A DNA stretch of 57,885 nucleotides from Verrucomicrobiota bacterium. GTDB lineage: Bacteria; Verrucomicrobiota; Verrucomicrobiia; Chthoniobacterales; UBA6821. Below are positions 23,928 through 33,193 of the stretch, in pieces. Each line of letters opens with the position of its first letter. Positions within the stretch are counted from its first letter, which is position 1. The stretch is from contig JAIOPL010000005.1 of NCBI GenBank assembly GCA_021413925.1, positions 1 through 57,885 of the forward strand, written 5' to 3'. The notes beneath the pieces are model-generated. The model saw only the letters and a program-made list of their open reading frames with translations, was not told where the DNA came from and did not search any database. The translations under genes were made by a program, and so were the position numbers.

Positions 23928-24503
23928 TTATCCATTGAGATCCTTCTCAAGCTGATAGACCACATCGGCGATATAGTCATGAAACCCCCATCCGACGCCA
24001 TCCGATATTTGCTCCAGCTTCGAAAAGCGCGCGCTGAACTTAGGATAGTGTTCTCGCGCCTCGGATCGAAATAGTTTGGCCAGTTCCTCGAGAACAGACT
24101 CCACGCTGTCATAGAAGTCCTCATCAATGTCCCCGTATTCGCGGGTGAAGAGAGCACCGTTCTCCACGAAGGTCATCATGAGCTCTGCTGTGCCGGGAAT
24201 GCTGCCCGTCGCCCTGCGGTAATCGCGGATATTCTTTTGTGCCTCCGCCAGATTCAGCTTGGCTTCTCCAGCCTTGGGGAAGAACTGCTTTGTGATTTTC
24301 TGTCGATAGGCTTCCAGAATCTCAGCGCCACCCTCCTCTCCTTCTTTCCCAGCATTGCATCGGGCCTGAATGAACTGACGATTCTCCGCGTCGGTCTCAT
24401 AGAGAGCCTTGATGAGAGATGTGAGTTGGGCAGCATCCCAGCCCTGGATCTCCTGCAACAAGGTTGTCCAGCCGTCGTGTTTATTGGGTTTAGGTTGTTT
24501 CAT
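23928..24503 (-). CDS. DUF6155-like hypothetical protein
   Basis: A 191-residue soluble, helix-rich protein starting at ATG 24503 ('MKQPKPNKHDGWTTLLQEI'). An earlier in-frame GTG at 24554 is less likely. The pattern 'YRQKITKQFFPKAGEAKLNL', 'LMMTFVENGALFTREYGDID' and 'FYDSVESVLEELAKLF' matches what I remember of DUF6155, a family without an assigned function. I cannot confirm this by search. It lies between two other accessory genes of unknown role on the same strand. Confidence 0.65.
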   Translation of the reverse strand: MKQPKPNKHDGWTTLLQEIQGWDAAQLTSLIKALYETDAENRQFIQARCNAGKEGEEGGAEILEAYRQKITKQFFPKAGEAKLNLAEAQKNIRDYRRATGSIPGTAELMMTFVENGALFTREYGDIDEDFYDSVESVLEELAKLFRSEAREHYPKFSARFSKLEQISDGVGWGFHDYIADVVYQLEKDLNG

Positions 24504-24830
24504 GCTACAATGGTTTGCTGTGCGGCGAGAGGTGGGGTGGGGATGATTAACCACGAATAGCAGGCACGAAAGGGAGTGTGGAAGGATTCCTGTGGGGACT
24601 CGCTCTCTACCGAGAGGCTTGCCCGTTGACTCGGGGGCGCCTGCGGCACTTCTAACTCCTTCCGCCAGTCGGAGGTTTCAAGCTTGAGAGCCTTTTCAGA
24701 AGTTTCTTTGACGAATGGGGCACAATGTGGTCTAGTAGGAATTGTAGACAAGCGCAGGGTTTGTAGAGGTCACTGGTAACAGTGGCAGCCCGCAAGGGTG
24801 GGATCCTCGAACCTGGGGTCTACACCACTT
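24504..24830. other. Intergenic region with repeats, no gene
   Basis: This region contains a degenerate CACGAAA repeat (24549-24572) and GC-rich imperfect repeats. TGTAGAC (24743-24749) pairs perfectly with GTCTACA (24818-24824), but no tRNA arms lie between them. No coding region is convincing. Confidence 0.5.
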
Positions 24831-25622
24831 TTAGAGTTCGCCAAAACCCGCCAAGTGCGGGTTTTGCGATTTCAGGTCCTGAAGATCTCCAGGCCAGAGT
24901 TTCAGGCCATATCCGAGAAGGGCACCACGATGCCTATACATGGTCGGGGCTATCAGCTTCAGATACTTGTCCTCCGTGTCGCCGTATCGGTTGGGATTGC
25001 AGGCGGCAAAGAGGCTTGAAGCCACGGCGTCGGCAACCTGCAGACCGGCCAGTTGGGAATGCTCCACAGGTCGCATCATGTCGGCATCAATCACTGACCA
25101 ATCGATGGTGACACTCATCGGGTCAGACTCTGTTTTGAGCCCGTGGATATAGTCCCTGAGATCGTCATAGGACATCTGCCCTCTGTTCGAGAAGATGATC
25201 TCAGCCTTCCCATTGCCTACCCCTTCCTTGCGGTGATCACGGCAAAGCCAAGAGACCCTCTCCAGCAGCATTCTTGTCGCATAACGGTAGAGAAGATGCC
25301 TCTGCGACTGAAATTTCTCGGGTTCGATGATCGAGGGCTTGTGGATCAGCACGGAAACTGTGCGAAGAGGGGCCTGGCCGATTTGACGGACCCAAGGGAT
25401 GCGCTGGGCATGCCCCATCTTGACGAAATGAAGGGCATCCTTATGGCCTCTCCCGATCTGAGCCCTGACTGTTCGCATCAACTCAACCACCGCCAGATCC
25501 TTTTCCGCCCTCGTCACGACGGCAGAGAGAATGAGCCAGCGGGAACTCCCGGAGAAATCGTCCCGGAAAACAAATCCCTCTTCGCCGGACTCATCCACAT
25601 AGACTCGGAAGGATGCCTTCAT
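24831..25622 (-). CDS. DUF3800-domain protein of the restriction locus
   Basis: A 263-residue protein of the DUF3800 family. The hallmark is the N-terminal acidic strand 'RVYVDESGEEGF', which resembles an RNase H-like metal site, with 'IIFSNRGQMSYDDLRDYI' and 'IDADMMRPVEHSQLAGLQVADAVASS' as later conserved parts. DUF3800 genes are frequent in defence islands and beside type I restriction systems, but their activity is unproven. It starts 17 bp after the restored stop of hsdMS, so it is the last gene of that operon. Its final codons run through a 9-bp hairpin (24843-24865). Confidence 0.8.
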   Translation of the reverse strand: MKASFRVYVDESGEEGFVFRDDFSGSSRWLILSAVVTRAEKDLAVVELMRTVRAQIGRGHKDALHFVKMGHAQRIPWVRQIGQAPLRTVSVLIHKPSIIEPEKFQSQRHLLYRYATRMLLERVSWLCRDHRKEGVGNGKAEIIFSNRGQMSYDDLRDYIHGLKTESDPMSVTIDWSVIDADMMRPVEHSQLAGLQVADAVASSLFAACNPNRYGDTEDKYLKLIAPTMYRHRGALLGYGLKLWPGDLQDLKSQNPHLAGFGEL

Positions 25623-25639
25623 GATGGCCCCAAGATAAC

Positions 25640-28164
25640 CTAAGAAATCGAAGATTCATCTCCCCAGATGCGGGAGAGGGTGGTTTGGATTTTGGCTTCG
25701 AAGCGGGTGATGAGTTCGCGGTTGGCGTTGACGAGCGCTTGTTCGGCCTCGATTTCGGCGACGATGGTCTGCTGTTCGGCGAGTGGTGGGAGGGGATCGA
25801 AAATGTCTGGAGTACCTTGGCGTTAATATTGGATTGGTTGATTCCATCCGTTTTGACCCTTGAGCAAAAATCCTTGGCCTCTTTGGTGTTTAGGCAGCAA
25901 TTCAAGTAAGGACCCAAAACTTTGTCCTTCTGGTAATTGATTCGAATAAGGTAGCCAGCGAAAACAGCAGGTCTACCTCCTCGGTAGATGCCGGTTTTTC
26001 CTACGTGTATCGGGCTATTGGTCCTGTTGAATAAAACGTCATTGGGTGACAGAAGGTATTTATCGAGGTCTTCGTCTTTGGGGGCGAATTTAAGATCAGA
26101 CCAATCGATCTCTCCGTTTTGAATATTGCCCATTCGAAGGCAGACGACATCCCCGCTATCCAGAGATTTAAGGGAGCTTCCATATTGGAAGCTGTCACTG
26201 ATCTCACCCAGCTCCACCATCGGCCAGGCGGGGTTGATGGGGATGTGGGGGCGGTAGTTGTCGAGGACGGCGCGGGCGCCGTTGATGACTTTCTGGTAGC
26301 CTTCGATTTCGGCGACGATCTCGCACTGGATGTCCAGCGGCGGCAGGGGGATTTGAAGATTTCCTAGCGTTGATAAGTTGAGGTTTGAGATGTTTGTCGT
26401 GGTGTTGGCGTTCTTGATGAAAAAGTCGAATGCGTACTCAGTTCTTAAGCAATGAATGAGATAACCATCGAGAATCTTGTCGCTGGGCCTGATAACGGAC
26501 ATGAATGCCCCAAATGACATTGGCTTCCGTACGCTTTGAACATGGGTTGTTCTGCCAAGCAGATTTAGACTGTTTGCTGTCGAAATAAGAATGTCTCCAG
26601 GCCTCAGTAGCTTGGAATCGTCTTTCACCAAGTTTCTATGAATGTGATACAAATCCTCTTTAACAATTCCGCTCTGTTGAGCCGCTTTTGTTGTAGCAAC
26701 TAAAATGGAGTTCTCTGTCGCATGCTCCAACTGATCTGCTTTTCCAAAAGTTATTCCTCGGATTAACTCTGCAACTTCCCCTAAGGCAACCATTGGAAAT
26801 GAAGAGTTCCCATTTACCCCCTCACGATAGCGTTCGCCACTGAGGTTGTAGTCGCCGTTGGCGCCGATTTTTTCTTTGGGGACGATGAGGGCGGTCGTGA
26901 GCGTGAGGTCGCTCGGATCTTTTCGCTCGCGGAGGGTGGCGAGGTAGCTCTCGAGTTCTTCCTGAACCTTCGGGAGGTCGTTTTTCTGGATTGGTCTGCG
27001 CTGGGCGCCGAGGTCGTAGCCGTCGTTCTCGACTTTGAAGAAGGCGATGGTTTGCGACTTACGGGCGAGGCTTTTGTCGAGGAGAAGGATAGAGGTCTTC
27101 ACTCCGGAGTAGGGATTGAAGCATCCGGCTGGGAGGGAGATGACGGCGACGAGGGAGTTCTCGACGAGCATCTTGCGGAGATCCTTATAGGCGTTCTGGC
27201 TCTGGAAGATGATGCCCTCTGGGACGATGATGCCGGCGCGGCCGTTCGGGGTGAGGTGCTCGGCGATGTAATCGACGAAGAGGACTTCGCTCCGCTTGGC
27301 CTGGATGGAGAAGCGGTTGTGTGGGCGGATGCCGCCCTTCGGCGACATGAAGGGGGGATTGGCCAAGATGACGTCGGTGAATTCGTTCCACCGGGCAACA
27401 TCGGTGAGGGTGTCGTACTCGAAGATGTGGGGATCGGTGAAGCCGTGTAGGTAGAGGTTCACCAGCGAGAGCCGGACCATGTCGGGGGAGATGTCGTAGC
27501 CCTTGAAGTTCTTGGCCATCTCGCCGCGCTGCTGGGGAGTGAGGGTGTTGTGACCCTTGGCATCCGTATTGGAGCGGAGGATATGCTTGTAGGCGGAGAT
27601 GAGGAATCCAGCGGTGCCGCAGGAGGGGTCGAGGAGGACTTCTTCCTTCCGTGGGGCGAGGATCTCGACGATGAAGTCGATGATGTGCCTCGGGGTGCGG
27701 AACTGGCCCGCATCTCCCTGCGAGCCGAGCACGGAGAGGAGATACTCGAAGGCATCGCCGAGGCGCTCGCTGTGGTCGTAGGAGAACTCGTTGATGACCT
27801 TCAGGAAGCTCTTGAGGGTCTCGGGATCGCGGTAGGGGAGGTAGGCGTTTTTGAAGATGTCGCGGAAGAGGGCGGGGATGCCGGGGTTCTCAGGCATCTT
27901 GGCGATGCCGTCGGCGTATAGGGCGAGGAGCTCGTGGCCGCCGATGCCGGGCTGCATTAGCTTGGCCCAGCCGAACTTCCCATACTCGCCGCTGAAGAAC
28001 TTTCGCTTGCCGCCCAACTCCTCGGCCTCGGCGTCCATGTCGTCCATGAACTTGTAGATGAGGGCGATGGTGATCTGCTCGACCTGGGACTTCGGGTCGG
28101 GGACCTTCCCCACGAGGAGGTCGCGGGCGGTGTCGATGCGGCGCTTGGTATCGGTGTCGAGCAT
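25640..28164 (-). CDS. hsdMS: Type I restriction HsdM-HsdS fusion with a frameshift near the 3' end
   Basis: Residues 1 to about 450 are the N6-adenine methyltransferase HsdM, with SAM motif 'LLDPSCGTAGFL' (about 175) and catalytic 'ILANPPF' (about 266). The rest is an HsdS specificity part with two target-recognition domains, beginning 'FPMVALGEVAELIRG' and 'WPMVELGEISDSFQYG', each followed by a spacer helix. One base appears missing from a C-run on the coding strand (GGGG at 25791-25794 on the plus strand). The given frame turns into 'PSHHSPNSRP', while the other frame restores 'PLPPLAEQQTIVAEIEAEQ' and a proper stop at 25640. The protein marks and recognises the system's target sites. Confidence 0.88.
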
Positions 28165-28249
28165 GGGGAAGGGAGAAGGGGAGGGTTAAAAAGGTTGAAG
28201 CGTTAGAACGTGAAAGAGGGGGAGAGGCTTACTGAAGGGCTCGGGGATC

Positions 28250-28354
28250 GGGAAATTGGTGATGGGGGGCTGAAAGGCTGAAGGCTGAAGGGGGGAAAAG
28301 TGAAATGAATGGGATCAGGGGATAAACACGAAAGTCACGAAAATCACGAAAAGG
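28250..28354. repeat. Microrepeats upstream of hsdMS
   Basis: Three families stand in a row. GGGAAATTGGTGATGGGGGG (28250-28269) is related to 20561. A GGCTGAA repeat (GCTGAAAGGCTGAAGGCTGA) occupies about 28269-28290. CACGAAA units (28324-28354; ACACGAAAGTCACGAAAATC core) complete the row. Confidence 0.5.
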
Positions 28355-28373
28355 TTAAAAGTGAGGCAGATGC

Positions 28374-28510
28374 GGTCACGATCTGTGACCGCATACTCCT
28401 TTTATGCTGATTATCAATTGTTTCTGATGAACTGGTCACAGTTTGCGACCGGTATATTGGAAAAATCTGGTTTATAGAGGGTTATGGTTTTGCGGTCGCA
28501 GTTTGCGACT
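28374..28510. promoter_or_regulatory. Three 17-bp dyads at exact 60-bp spacing
   Basis: Sites at 28374-28390 (GGTCACGATCTGTGACC), 28434-28450 (GGTCACAGTTTGCGACC) and 28494-28510 (GGTCGCAGTTTGCGACT) share the form GGTCRC-N5-GYGACC. Their starts are 60 bp apart both times, and the two 43-bp spacers are unrelated. The first is part of a perfect 10-bp inverted repeat (28370-28394). They occupy the gap between the KilA-N gene and hsdMS, where the hsdMS promoter should be, so an operator array is the simplest reading. Confidence 0.6.
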
Positions 28511-28529
28511 TCAAAAGAGGGCGGCGGAA

Positions 28530-29354
28530 CTACTTCAGGCGTTTGACGGTGTTGGAGGCCAGAAGGGTGGTCATCTGGGAGATCGCGATCTCGTTGAGCC
28601 TCTGGAGGCGGTCGGACTGGGAGAGGCCCTGACGGATCAGGACAGAGTTCAGGCTTTCGAGATTGGTCAGAACGACGAGATGCTCAATGGAAGCCTGATC
28701 CCGGATGTTTCCCTCGGCCTTGGGGTTGGCATCGCGCCATTCCTTGGCCGTCTTTCCGAAGAGGGCAACGTTCAGGAGATCGGCCTCGGAAGCGTATTTC
28801 AGGACGGTGTGCTTCTTGGAAAGGGTAGGAGGGATGAGGATGTCCCGGATCGCATCGGTATGGATGCGGTAGTTGATCTTGGCCAGAGTCCGCTGGAGGT
28901 TCCATCCAAGCTTAAGGCGGTCATTCTCCTCGTCCTTGAGGCGCTGGAACTCCTTGATGAGGTAGAGTTTGAACTCGGGGCTGAGCCAGGAGCCGAACTC
29001 GAAGGCGATGTCCTTGTGGGCGTAGGTGCCGCCGTATCTACCGGCGCTGGCGATCAGGCCGGTGGCTTGGGTCAGATCGATCCATTTCTTGGCAGAGAGG
29101 TAAAAACTGTTCCTGCCCGCCTCGTTTCTAATTCCCTCGAATTCGAGGGAATTAAAACCGGGGTTGTTGATCTGCTCCCAGACTCCCAGAAAGAGGACTG
29201 TGTCCTTGTTTTTGAGCCATTGTTCGATCAGGGCGCTTCCCCCGTCGAAGTTACGAACCATGTCAGTCAGGGAAATATAGTCTCCGTTCTCCTTTGAGAG
29301 AACGTTGATGCTAGAGCCTTGGACTTGAAGAATGGCTTTTGTCGATTTGGTCAT
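28530..29354 (-). CDS. KilA-N domain protein within the restriction locus
   Basis: A 274-residue protein with an N-terminal KilA-N DNA-binding domain (about residues 20-130): 'DYISLTDMVRNFDGGSALIEQWLKNKDTV' region, 'FYLSAKKWIDLTQATGLIASAGRYGGTYAHKDIAFEFGSWLSPEFKLYLIKEF' region. The C-terminal half is helical, with 'LNVALFGKTAKEWRDANP' as in many bacterial KilA-N proteins. Such genes occur in phages and between the subunit genes of type I systems. It stands 14 bp after hsdR. It may be a regulator or an accessory defence factor, and the three dyads just downstream are possible binding sites. Confidence 0.85.
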   Translation of the reverse strand: MTKSTKAILQVQGSSINVLSKENGDYISLTDMVRNFDGGSALIEQWLKNKDTVLFLGVWEQINNPGFNSLEFEGIRNEAGRNSFYLSAKKWIDLTQATGLIASAGRYGGTYAHKDIAFEFGSWLSPEFKLYLIKEFQRLKDEENDRLKLGWNLQRTLAKINYRIHTDAIRDILIPPTLSKKHTVLKYASEADLLNVALFGKTAKEWRDANPKAEGNIRDQASIEHLVVLTNLESLNSVLIRQGLSQSDRLQRLNEIAISQMTTLLASNTVKRLK

Positions 29355-29368
29355 GGGAGTGGGACAGG

Positions 29369-31897
29369 CTATCCGGCGAACTGATTCAGAGGGACATAAT
29401 CCTTGATGTAGTCGGGAATGATGGTGCGGTATTTCTCAGGAACCGCCCTGTAGTCGCGGGTGGAGAAGACGGGGTTGGTCGCCAGATCCGTGAGGTGGCC
29501 CGTATCGATGATGTGTCGGACATGGTCGCTGGTAGCGTAGGCCTTGAAGTAGGTCTTCAGCGCGGGGATCGCCTCGCTCTCCTTAGGCTTGTAGTCGGAG
29601 ACGAACTTGGAAAACTCCTCCTCGAGTAGCTCGTCCATGGATTTGAAGCGTGGGATGAGACCGAAGATCTTCTCGAGGATTTCGCGGAGTGTGACGCGGC
29701 GGTCGACAGAGGCGGCCTTGCGGAGCTTCTCCAGCGAGTAGTGCTGCTCAGGATTCTGGAAGAATTCCTTGTTCACATAGTCGATGACGCGATCCCATTG
29801 GCCGGCCTCGACACTGGCGGCGATGAAGTCGTTCTCCCTGATGATCTCCTCAAACTGCTGGAAGAACATCCGATCGATCTTCATGCCCTCGAGGCCGACA
29901 GGTTCCTCCTTGATGGTGGAGAGGATGTCCCCTCCGGTGTAGGTGTGTAAGGAGGGCTCTCCGATGCCTCCACCGCCACCCTCGCCGCCCGGAGCTTTCA
30001 GCTTGGGGAGCTTCAAGACCTCGTCGTAGTCGAACTCTTCCTCGAAGTATTGGCAGTTCGCAAAGAAGTCGAAGAGTTTGAAGGCGCTCTTTCTCGACTC
30101 CTTGATGCTTTCCTTAAGTTCCTGGTCGAAGAGTTGCTCGCGGAAGTCGTGTTTCCGAGTGCCGCGTCCCTTGATCTGAATGAAGTCGGTGGGTGAGAAG
30201 ATGGGACGGAAGAGGCCGAGGTTTAGGATATCAGGGCAGTCGTATCCGGTGGTCATCATGCCGACTGTGACGCAGACGCGGGCCTTGCTGGTTTTGTAGG
30301 AGGGGAGCAAATTGGCAGAACCAAGGAGGTTGTTGTTCGTGAAGTTGATGGTGTGCTGCTGGGCTCCATCGACCTGTGAGGTGACCTGAACGGCGAAGTC
30401 GGACTGGTATTTGCCCGGGAACATCCGGTCGGCGATGAGGTTGAGAATCTGCGCAAGCTTGGCCGCGTGGCTCTGGCTGACAGCGAAGACGATCGACTTG
30501 CCTATCTCACCGCTGATGGGGTCGCGGAGGGCATTCTCTAGGAAGGTCTTGCAGAAGAGCTGGTTGGTCGCCTCGGAGAAGAAGCGCTTCTCGAATTCGC
30601 GCTGGGTGAAGCTCTCTTCGGAGGAGTTTCCCTCCTCGTCCTGGATCTCGGAGACATAGCCCTCATCGGAGAGCAGTTGTGTCGTGATATCACTCCGGGC
30701 ATCGACGACGATAGGATTGATCAGAAAGCCCTCCTTAACGCCGTCGAGCAGTGAATAGCGGTAGGTGGGTTGGCCATCGTTGCACCCAAAGGTGCGGTAG
30801 GTGTCGAGCATGAGGCGGCGCTCGTACTCCCTCGGATCTTTGGCGCGGGCCTCCTGATGCTCAACCTTCTTAAGGTAATCACGGGGGGTGGCCGTCAATC
30901 CGAGTTTGTAGCCGACAAAGTAGTCGAACACGGCCCGGGCATTCCCCCCGATGGAACGGTGAGCCTCATCCGAGATGACGAGATCGAAGTCGGTCGGGGA
31001 GAAGAGGCGCTGGTACTTGTTGTTGAAGAGAAGCGACTGGACGGTGGTGACAACAATCTCAGCACTACGCCAGTCGTCGCGGTTCTCCTTATAGATGACG
31101 GTTTTGTAGTCGTTCCTGAGAATCTTGTTAAATTGCTTTTCTGCCTGTATCTCAAGCTCGAGGCGATCCACAAGGAAGAGGATCCGGCTCGCATTCCCTG
31201 TCCGAACGAAGAGCTTGATGATGGCGGCGGAAACCAGGGTCTTGCCGGTGCCGGTCGCCATCTCAAGCAGGAAGCGGTCGTTATTCTTGGAGACCGACTG
31301 CTGAACGGCGTGGACGGCTTTCTTCTGATACGGGCGTAAGAAGCGGAGGTCGTTGGTCTCGATGAAGGTAGGGCGCTCGGATTCATTCTTCCATCCCGCC
31401 TCAGCGGCGTAACCTGGGCGTTGAGTCAGTGCGACGTAATCGTCATCAACCACTTCTTTGACGAGTTTCTGTGGATCTGGCGTGACTCTCTGGAAGCCGA
31501 TGACCGAGGAGGGAGTTGGAAATGCCGTGATGATGGAGGGGTTTCCCCGCTCCAGATCCCAGAAGTAATGAATGTCCCCGTTGGAAAGGATGACGAAGCG
31601 GCAGTCGAGTGACCGAGCGTAGCGGCGGGCCTGTTCCTTGCCGACTAAGGGATCCTTGTTCTCGGCCTTCGCCTCCAGAACGATGAGGGGGAAACCCTTC
31701 TCGTTCAGCATGAGGAAATCAACGAAGCCCTTGGAGGACTTCTCGAAGTTTTCGCCTATCTCATCAAAGGCCTGCTCTGTGAGGGCAACGCTCGGCTCGA
31801 GGCGGATATTTGCAGGGCCCTGCTCGTTCCCGAAAAAGCGCCAACCGGCTGCTTCGAGCAGCTTGTTGATCTTAATGCGAGCGGAGGCTTCTTTCAT
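29369..31897 (-). CDS. hsdR: Type I restriction endonuclease subunit R
   Basis: An 842-residue motor-nuclease. The N-terminal nuclease shows the PD-(D/E)xK pattern with Asp60 in 'FVDFLML' and Glu75/Lys77 in 'IVLEAKA'. The SF2 translocase has Walker A 'MATGTGKT', the DEAH-type 'SDEAHRS', 'LTATPRDY', and motif VI near 'QIKGRGTRKHDF'. The C-terminal region holds an HsdM-binding helical part. ATG 31897 ('MKEASARIKINKLLEAAGW') is chosen because family members start there; the frame is open upstream to GTG 31951. It cleaves unmodified DNA with HsdMS. First gene of the minus-strand R-M locus. Confidence 0.92.
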   Translation of the reverse strand: MKEASARIKINKLLEAAGWRFFGNEQGPANIRLEPSVALTEQAFDEIGENFEKSSKGFVDFLMLNEKGFPLIVLEAKAENKDPLVGKEQARRYARSLDCRFVILSNGDIHYFWDLERGNPSIITAFPTPSSVIGFQRVTPDPQKLVKEVVDDDYVALTQRPGYAAEAGWKNESERPTFIETNDLRFLRPYQKKAVHAVQQSVSKNNDRFLLEMATGTGKTLVSAAIIKLFVRTGNASRILFLVDRLELEIQAEKQFNKILRNDYKTVIYKENRDDWRSAEIVVTTVQSLLFNNKYQRLFSPTDFDLVISDEAHRSIGGNARAVFDYFVGYKLGLTATPRDYLKKVEHQEARAKDPREYERRLMLDTYRTFGCNDGQPTYRYSLLDGVKEGFLINPIVVDARSDITTQLLSDEGYVSEIQDEEGNSSEESFTQREFEKRFFSEATNQLFCKTFLENALRDPISGEIGKSIVFAVSQSHAAKLAQILNLIADRMFPGKYQSDFAVQVTSQVDGAQQHTINFTNNNLLGSANLLPSYKTSKARVCVTVGMMTTGYDCPDILNLGLFRPIFSPTDFIQIKGRGTRKHDFREQLFDQELKESIKESRKSAFKLFDFFANCQYFEEEFDYDEVLKLPKLKAPGGEGGGGGIGEPSLHTYTGGDILSTIKEEPVGLEGMKIDRMFFQQFEEIIRENDFIAASVEAGQWDRVIDYVNKEFFQNPEQHYSLEKLRKAASVDRRVTLREILEKIFGLIPRFKSMDELLEEEFSKFVSDYKPKESEAIPALKTYFKAYATSDHVRHIIDTGHLTDLATNPVFSTRDYRAVPEKYRTIIPDYIKDYVPLNQFAG

Positions 31898-32136
31898 GAG
31901 ATTCAGAAACGGATGTATGACTTGTAGCGTGTCAAACGGTGTCACCGCCACGGGATTCTGTTCTGTTAGAGCAGTTTTTCACCTATCCAGGATAATGCCC
32001 CAAGCAGACACCAAGCGTCCCACCCCTTATTTTTCCCCTCAGGGCGACGGTAATTTGAGGTTAGGGTCAGGCGGTCGGGGTCAGCTGTATGTCTTATGCT
32101 GCAACCGCAGACCAACGCCACTCTGGCCCGAAATCC

Positions 32137-32958
32137 CTAGCTCTTTTCATCGAAGCAGTAGGGGCAGCTCACCTCACAAACATACCGAGGATCCTTGAGC
32201 TCTTCCTCGGTGAGAGGCTCGGTGCAGGCGAAGCAGAGCTGACTATTGGTTTCCTGTAGTGCGGGATCGACACCCACGCGCTTGTCGAAGACGAAACACT
32301 CGCCCTGCCAGTGGGCTCCACCGCATTCCTCGAAGTACTTCAGGATGCCTCCCTCAAGCTGGTAGACCTCTCGGAAGCCTTCACGCTCCAGGAGTGGTGC
32401 GGCCTTCTCGCAGCGAATCCCTCCGGTGCAGAAGCTGACAACGGGAACCTCTTTCATCTCCTCGGGGAGCTGCTTCACTGCCTCGGGAAATTTCCGGAAG
32501 TGGCGGATCGGGAGCGTGACGGCTCCGGCGAAGGTGCCGAGCTTCACTTCGTAGGTGTTGCGGGTATCGAGCAGGGTGAACTCCCGTCCCTCATCCAGCC
32601 ATTGCTTGAGTTTTTTGGCAGAAATCTTCGGTGCGGTGTGACGGGCTGGATTGATCCCCTCGACACCGAAGGCGATGATTTCTTCCTTCAACTTCACGAG
32701 CATCCGATTGAAGGGTTGCGCGTCGCTCTCGCTGCGCTTGACCTCAAGCGTCTCGAGACCAGGAATTGAGCGGAGTGTCTCAAGTAATGACTCCACGGCG
32801 GCCGATTCCCCAGCGATGAAGAGATTGATCCCCTCGGGGCTGAGCAGGATGCTCCCTTTGAGTTCCAACGAGTGGCATTCGGCTTTTAACCGCGCGCGCA
32901 GATCTGGAAGCTCGGTCAGCTCCGCAAACTTGTAGGCGGCAATGTTGAGGACTGACAT
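32137..32958 (-). CDS. trhO: tRNA uridine(34) hydroxylase, rhodanese-like
   Basis: A 273-residue TrhO/YceA-family protein that hydroxylates U34 of certain tRNAs using oxygen. The N-terminal ferredoxin-like part contains '[16 protein letters not shown]'. The rhodanese domain contains '[21 protein letters not shown]' and the catalytic cysteine in '[16 protein letters not shown]'. The C-terminus has a zinc-like cysteine set ('LCFACTEPL', 'CEVSCPYCF'). The 239 bp before it (31898-32136) holds no gene. Confidence 0.92.
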   Translation of the reverse strand: MSVLNIAAYKFAELTELPDLRARLKAECHSLELKGSILLSPEGINLFIAGESAAVESLLETLRSIPGLETLEVKRSESDAQPFNRMLVKLKEEIIAFGVEGINPARHTAPKISAKKLKQWLDEGREFTLLDTRNTYEVKLGTFAGAVTLPIRHFRKFPEAVKQLPEEMKEVPVVSFCTGGIRCEKAAPLLEREGFREVYQLEGGILKYFEECGGAHWQGECFVFDKRVGVDPALQETNSQLCFACTEPLTEEELKDPRYVCEVSCPYCFDEKS

Positions 32959-32994
32959 GGGGAAAGGCTGTTAGGTCAGAGAAGAGATTACTCG

Positions 32995-33027
32995 CGCAGC
33001 CGTAACGGATGCGAAGCAACGGCCGGG
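32995..33027. repeat. Left arm of a perfect 33-bp inverted repeat
   Basis: These 33 bases are the exact reverse complement of 34687-34719. The core reads CGTAACGGATGCGAAGCAAC. A GCAGAG microrepeat follows immediately at 33031. The two arms enclose a small hypothetical gene, the nitroreductase and the CDGSH gene. Confidence 0.8.
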
Positions 33028-33030
33028 CAA

Positions 33031-33176
33031 GCAAACGCAGAGGCGCAGAGGAAAGAATATATCGGCGTTATGGGAAATAATCAGAATTATGACTATCTCA
33101 ATTTCTAATTCCTAACCTGTTCCATAGATTTCCAAATTCCAATCAATCTCTGCGCCTCCGCGCCTCTGCGGGAAAG
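33031..33176. repeat. Facing pair of GCAGAG microrepeats
   Basis: AACGCAGAGGCGCAGAGG at 33034-33051 faces its complement-type copy CTCTGCGCCTCCGCGCCTCT at 33149-33168, with an AT-rich centre. The pair lies between trhO and the next minus-strand gene and could fold into a long imperfect hairpin. Confidence 0.6.
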
Positions 33177-33193
33177 TTTCGGTATGCTCCTAC

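Noticed and set aside
24743-24824. TGTAGAC/GTCTACA as a tRNA acceptor stem
   Set aside because: The 7-bp stem is perfect, but no D, anticodon or T arm folds between the halves and the T-loop-like CTCGAAC has no stem.
28374-28510. The three regular repeats as a CRISPR array
   Set aside because: The units are only 17 bp, palindromic and diverging, with just two 43-bp spacers and no cas genes nearby.
28443-29297. Plus-strand ORF of 284 codons opposite the KilA-N gene
   Set aside because: A mirror frame of the KilA-N gene, Leu/Gly/Val-rich without motifs.
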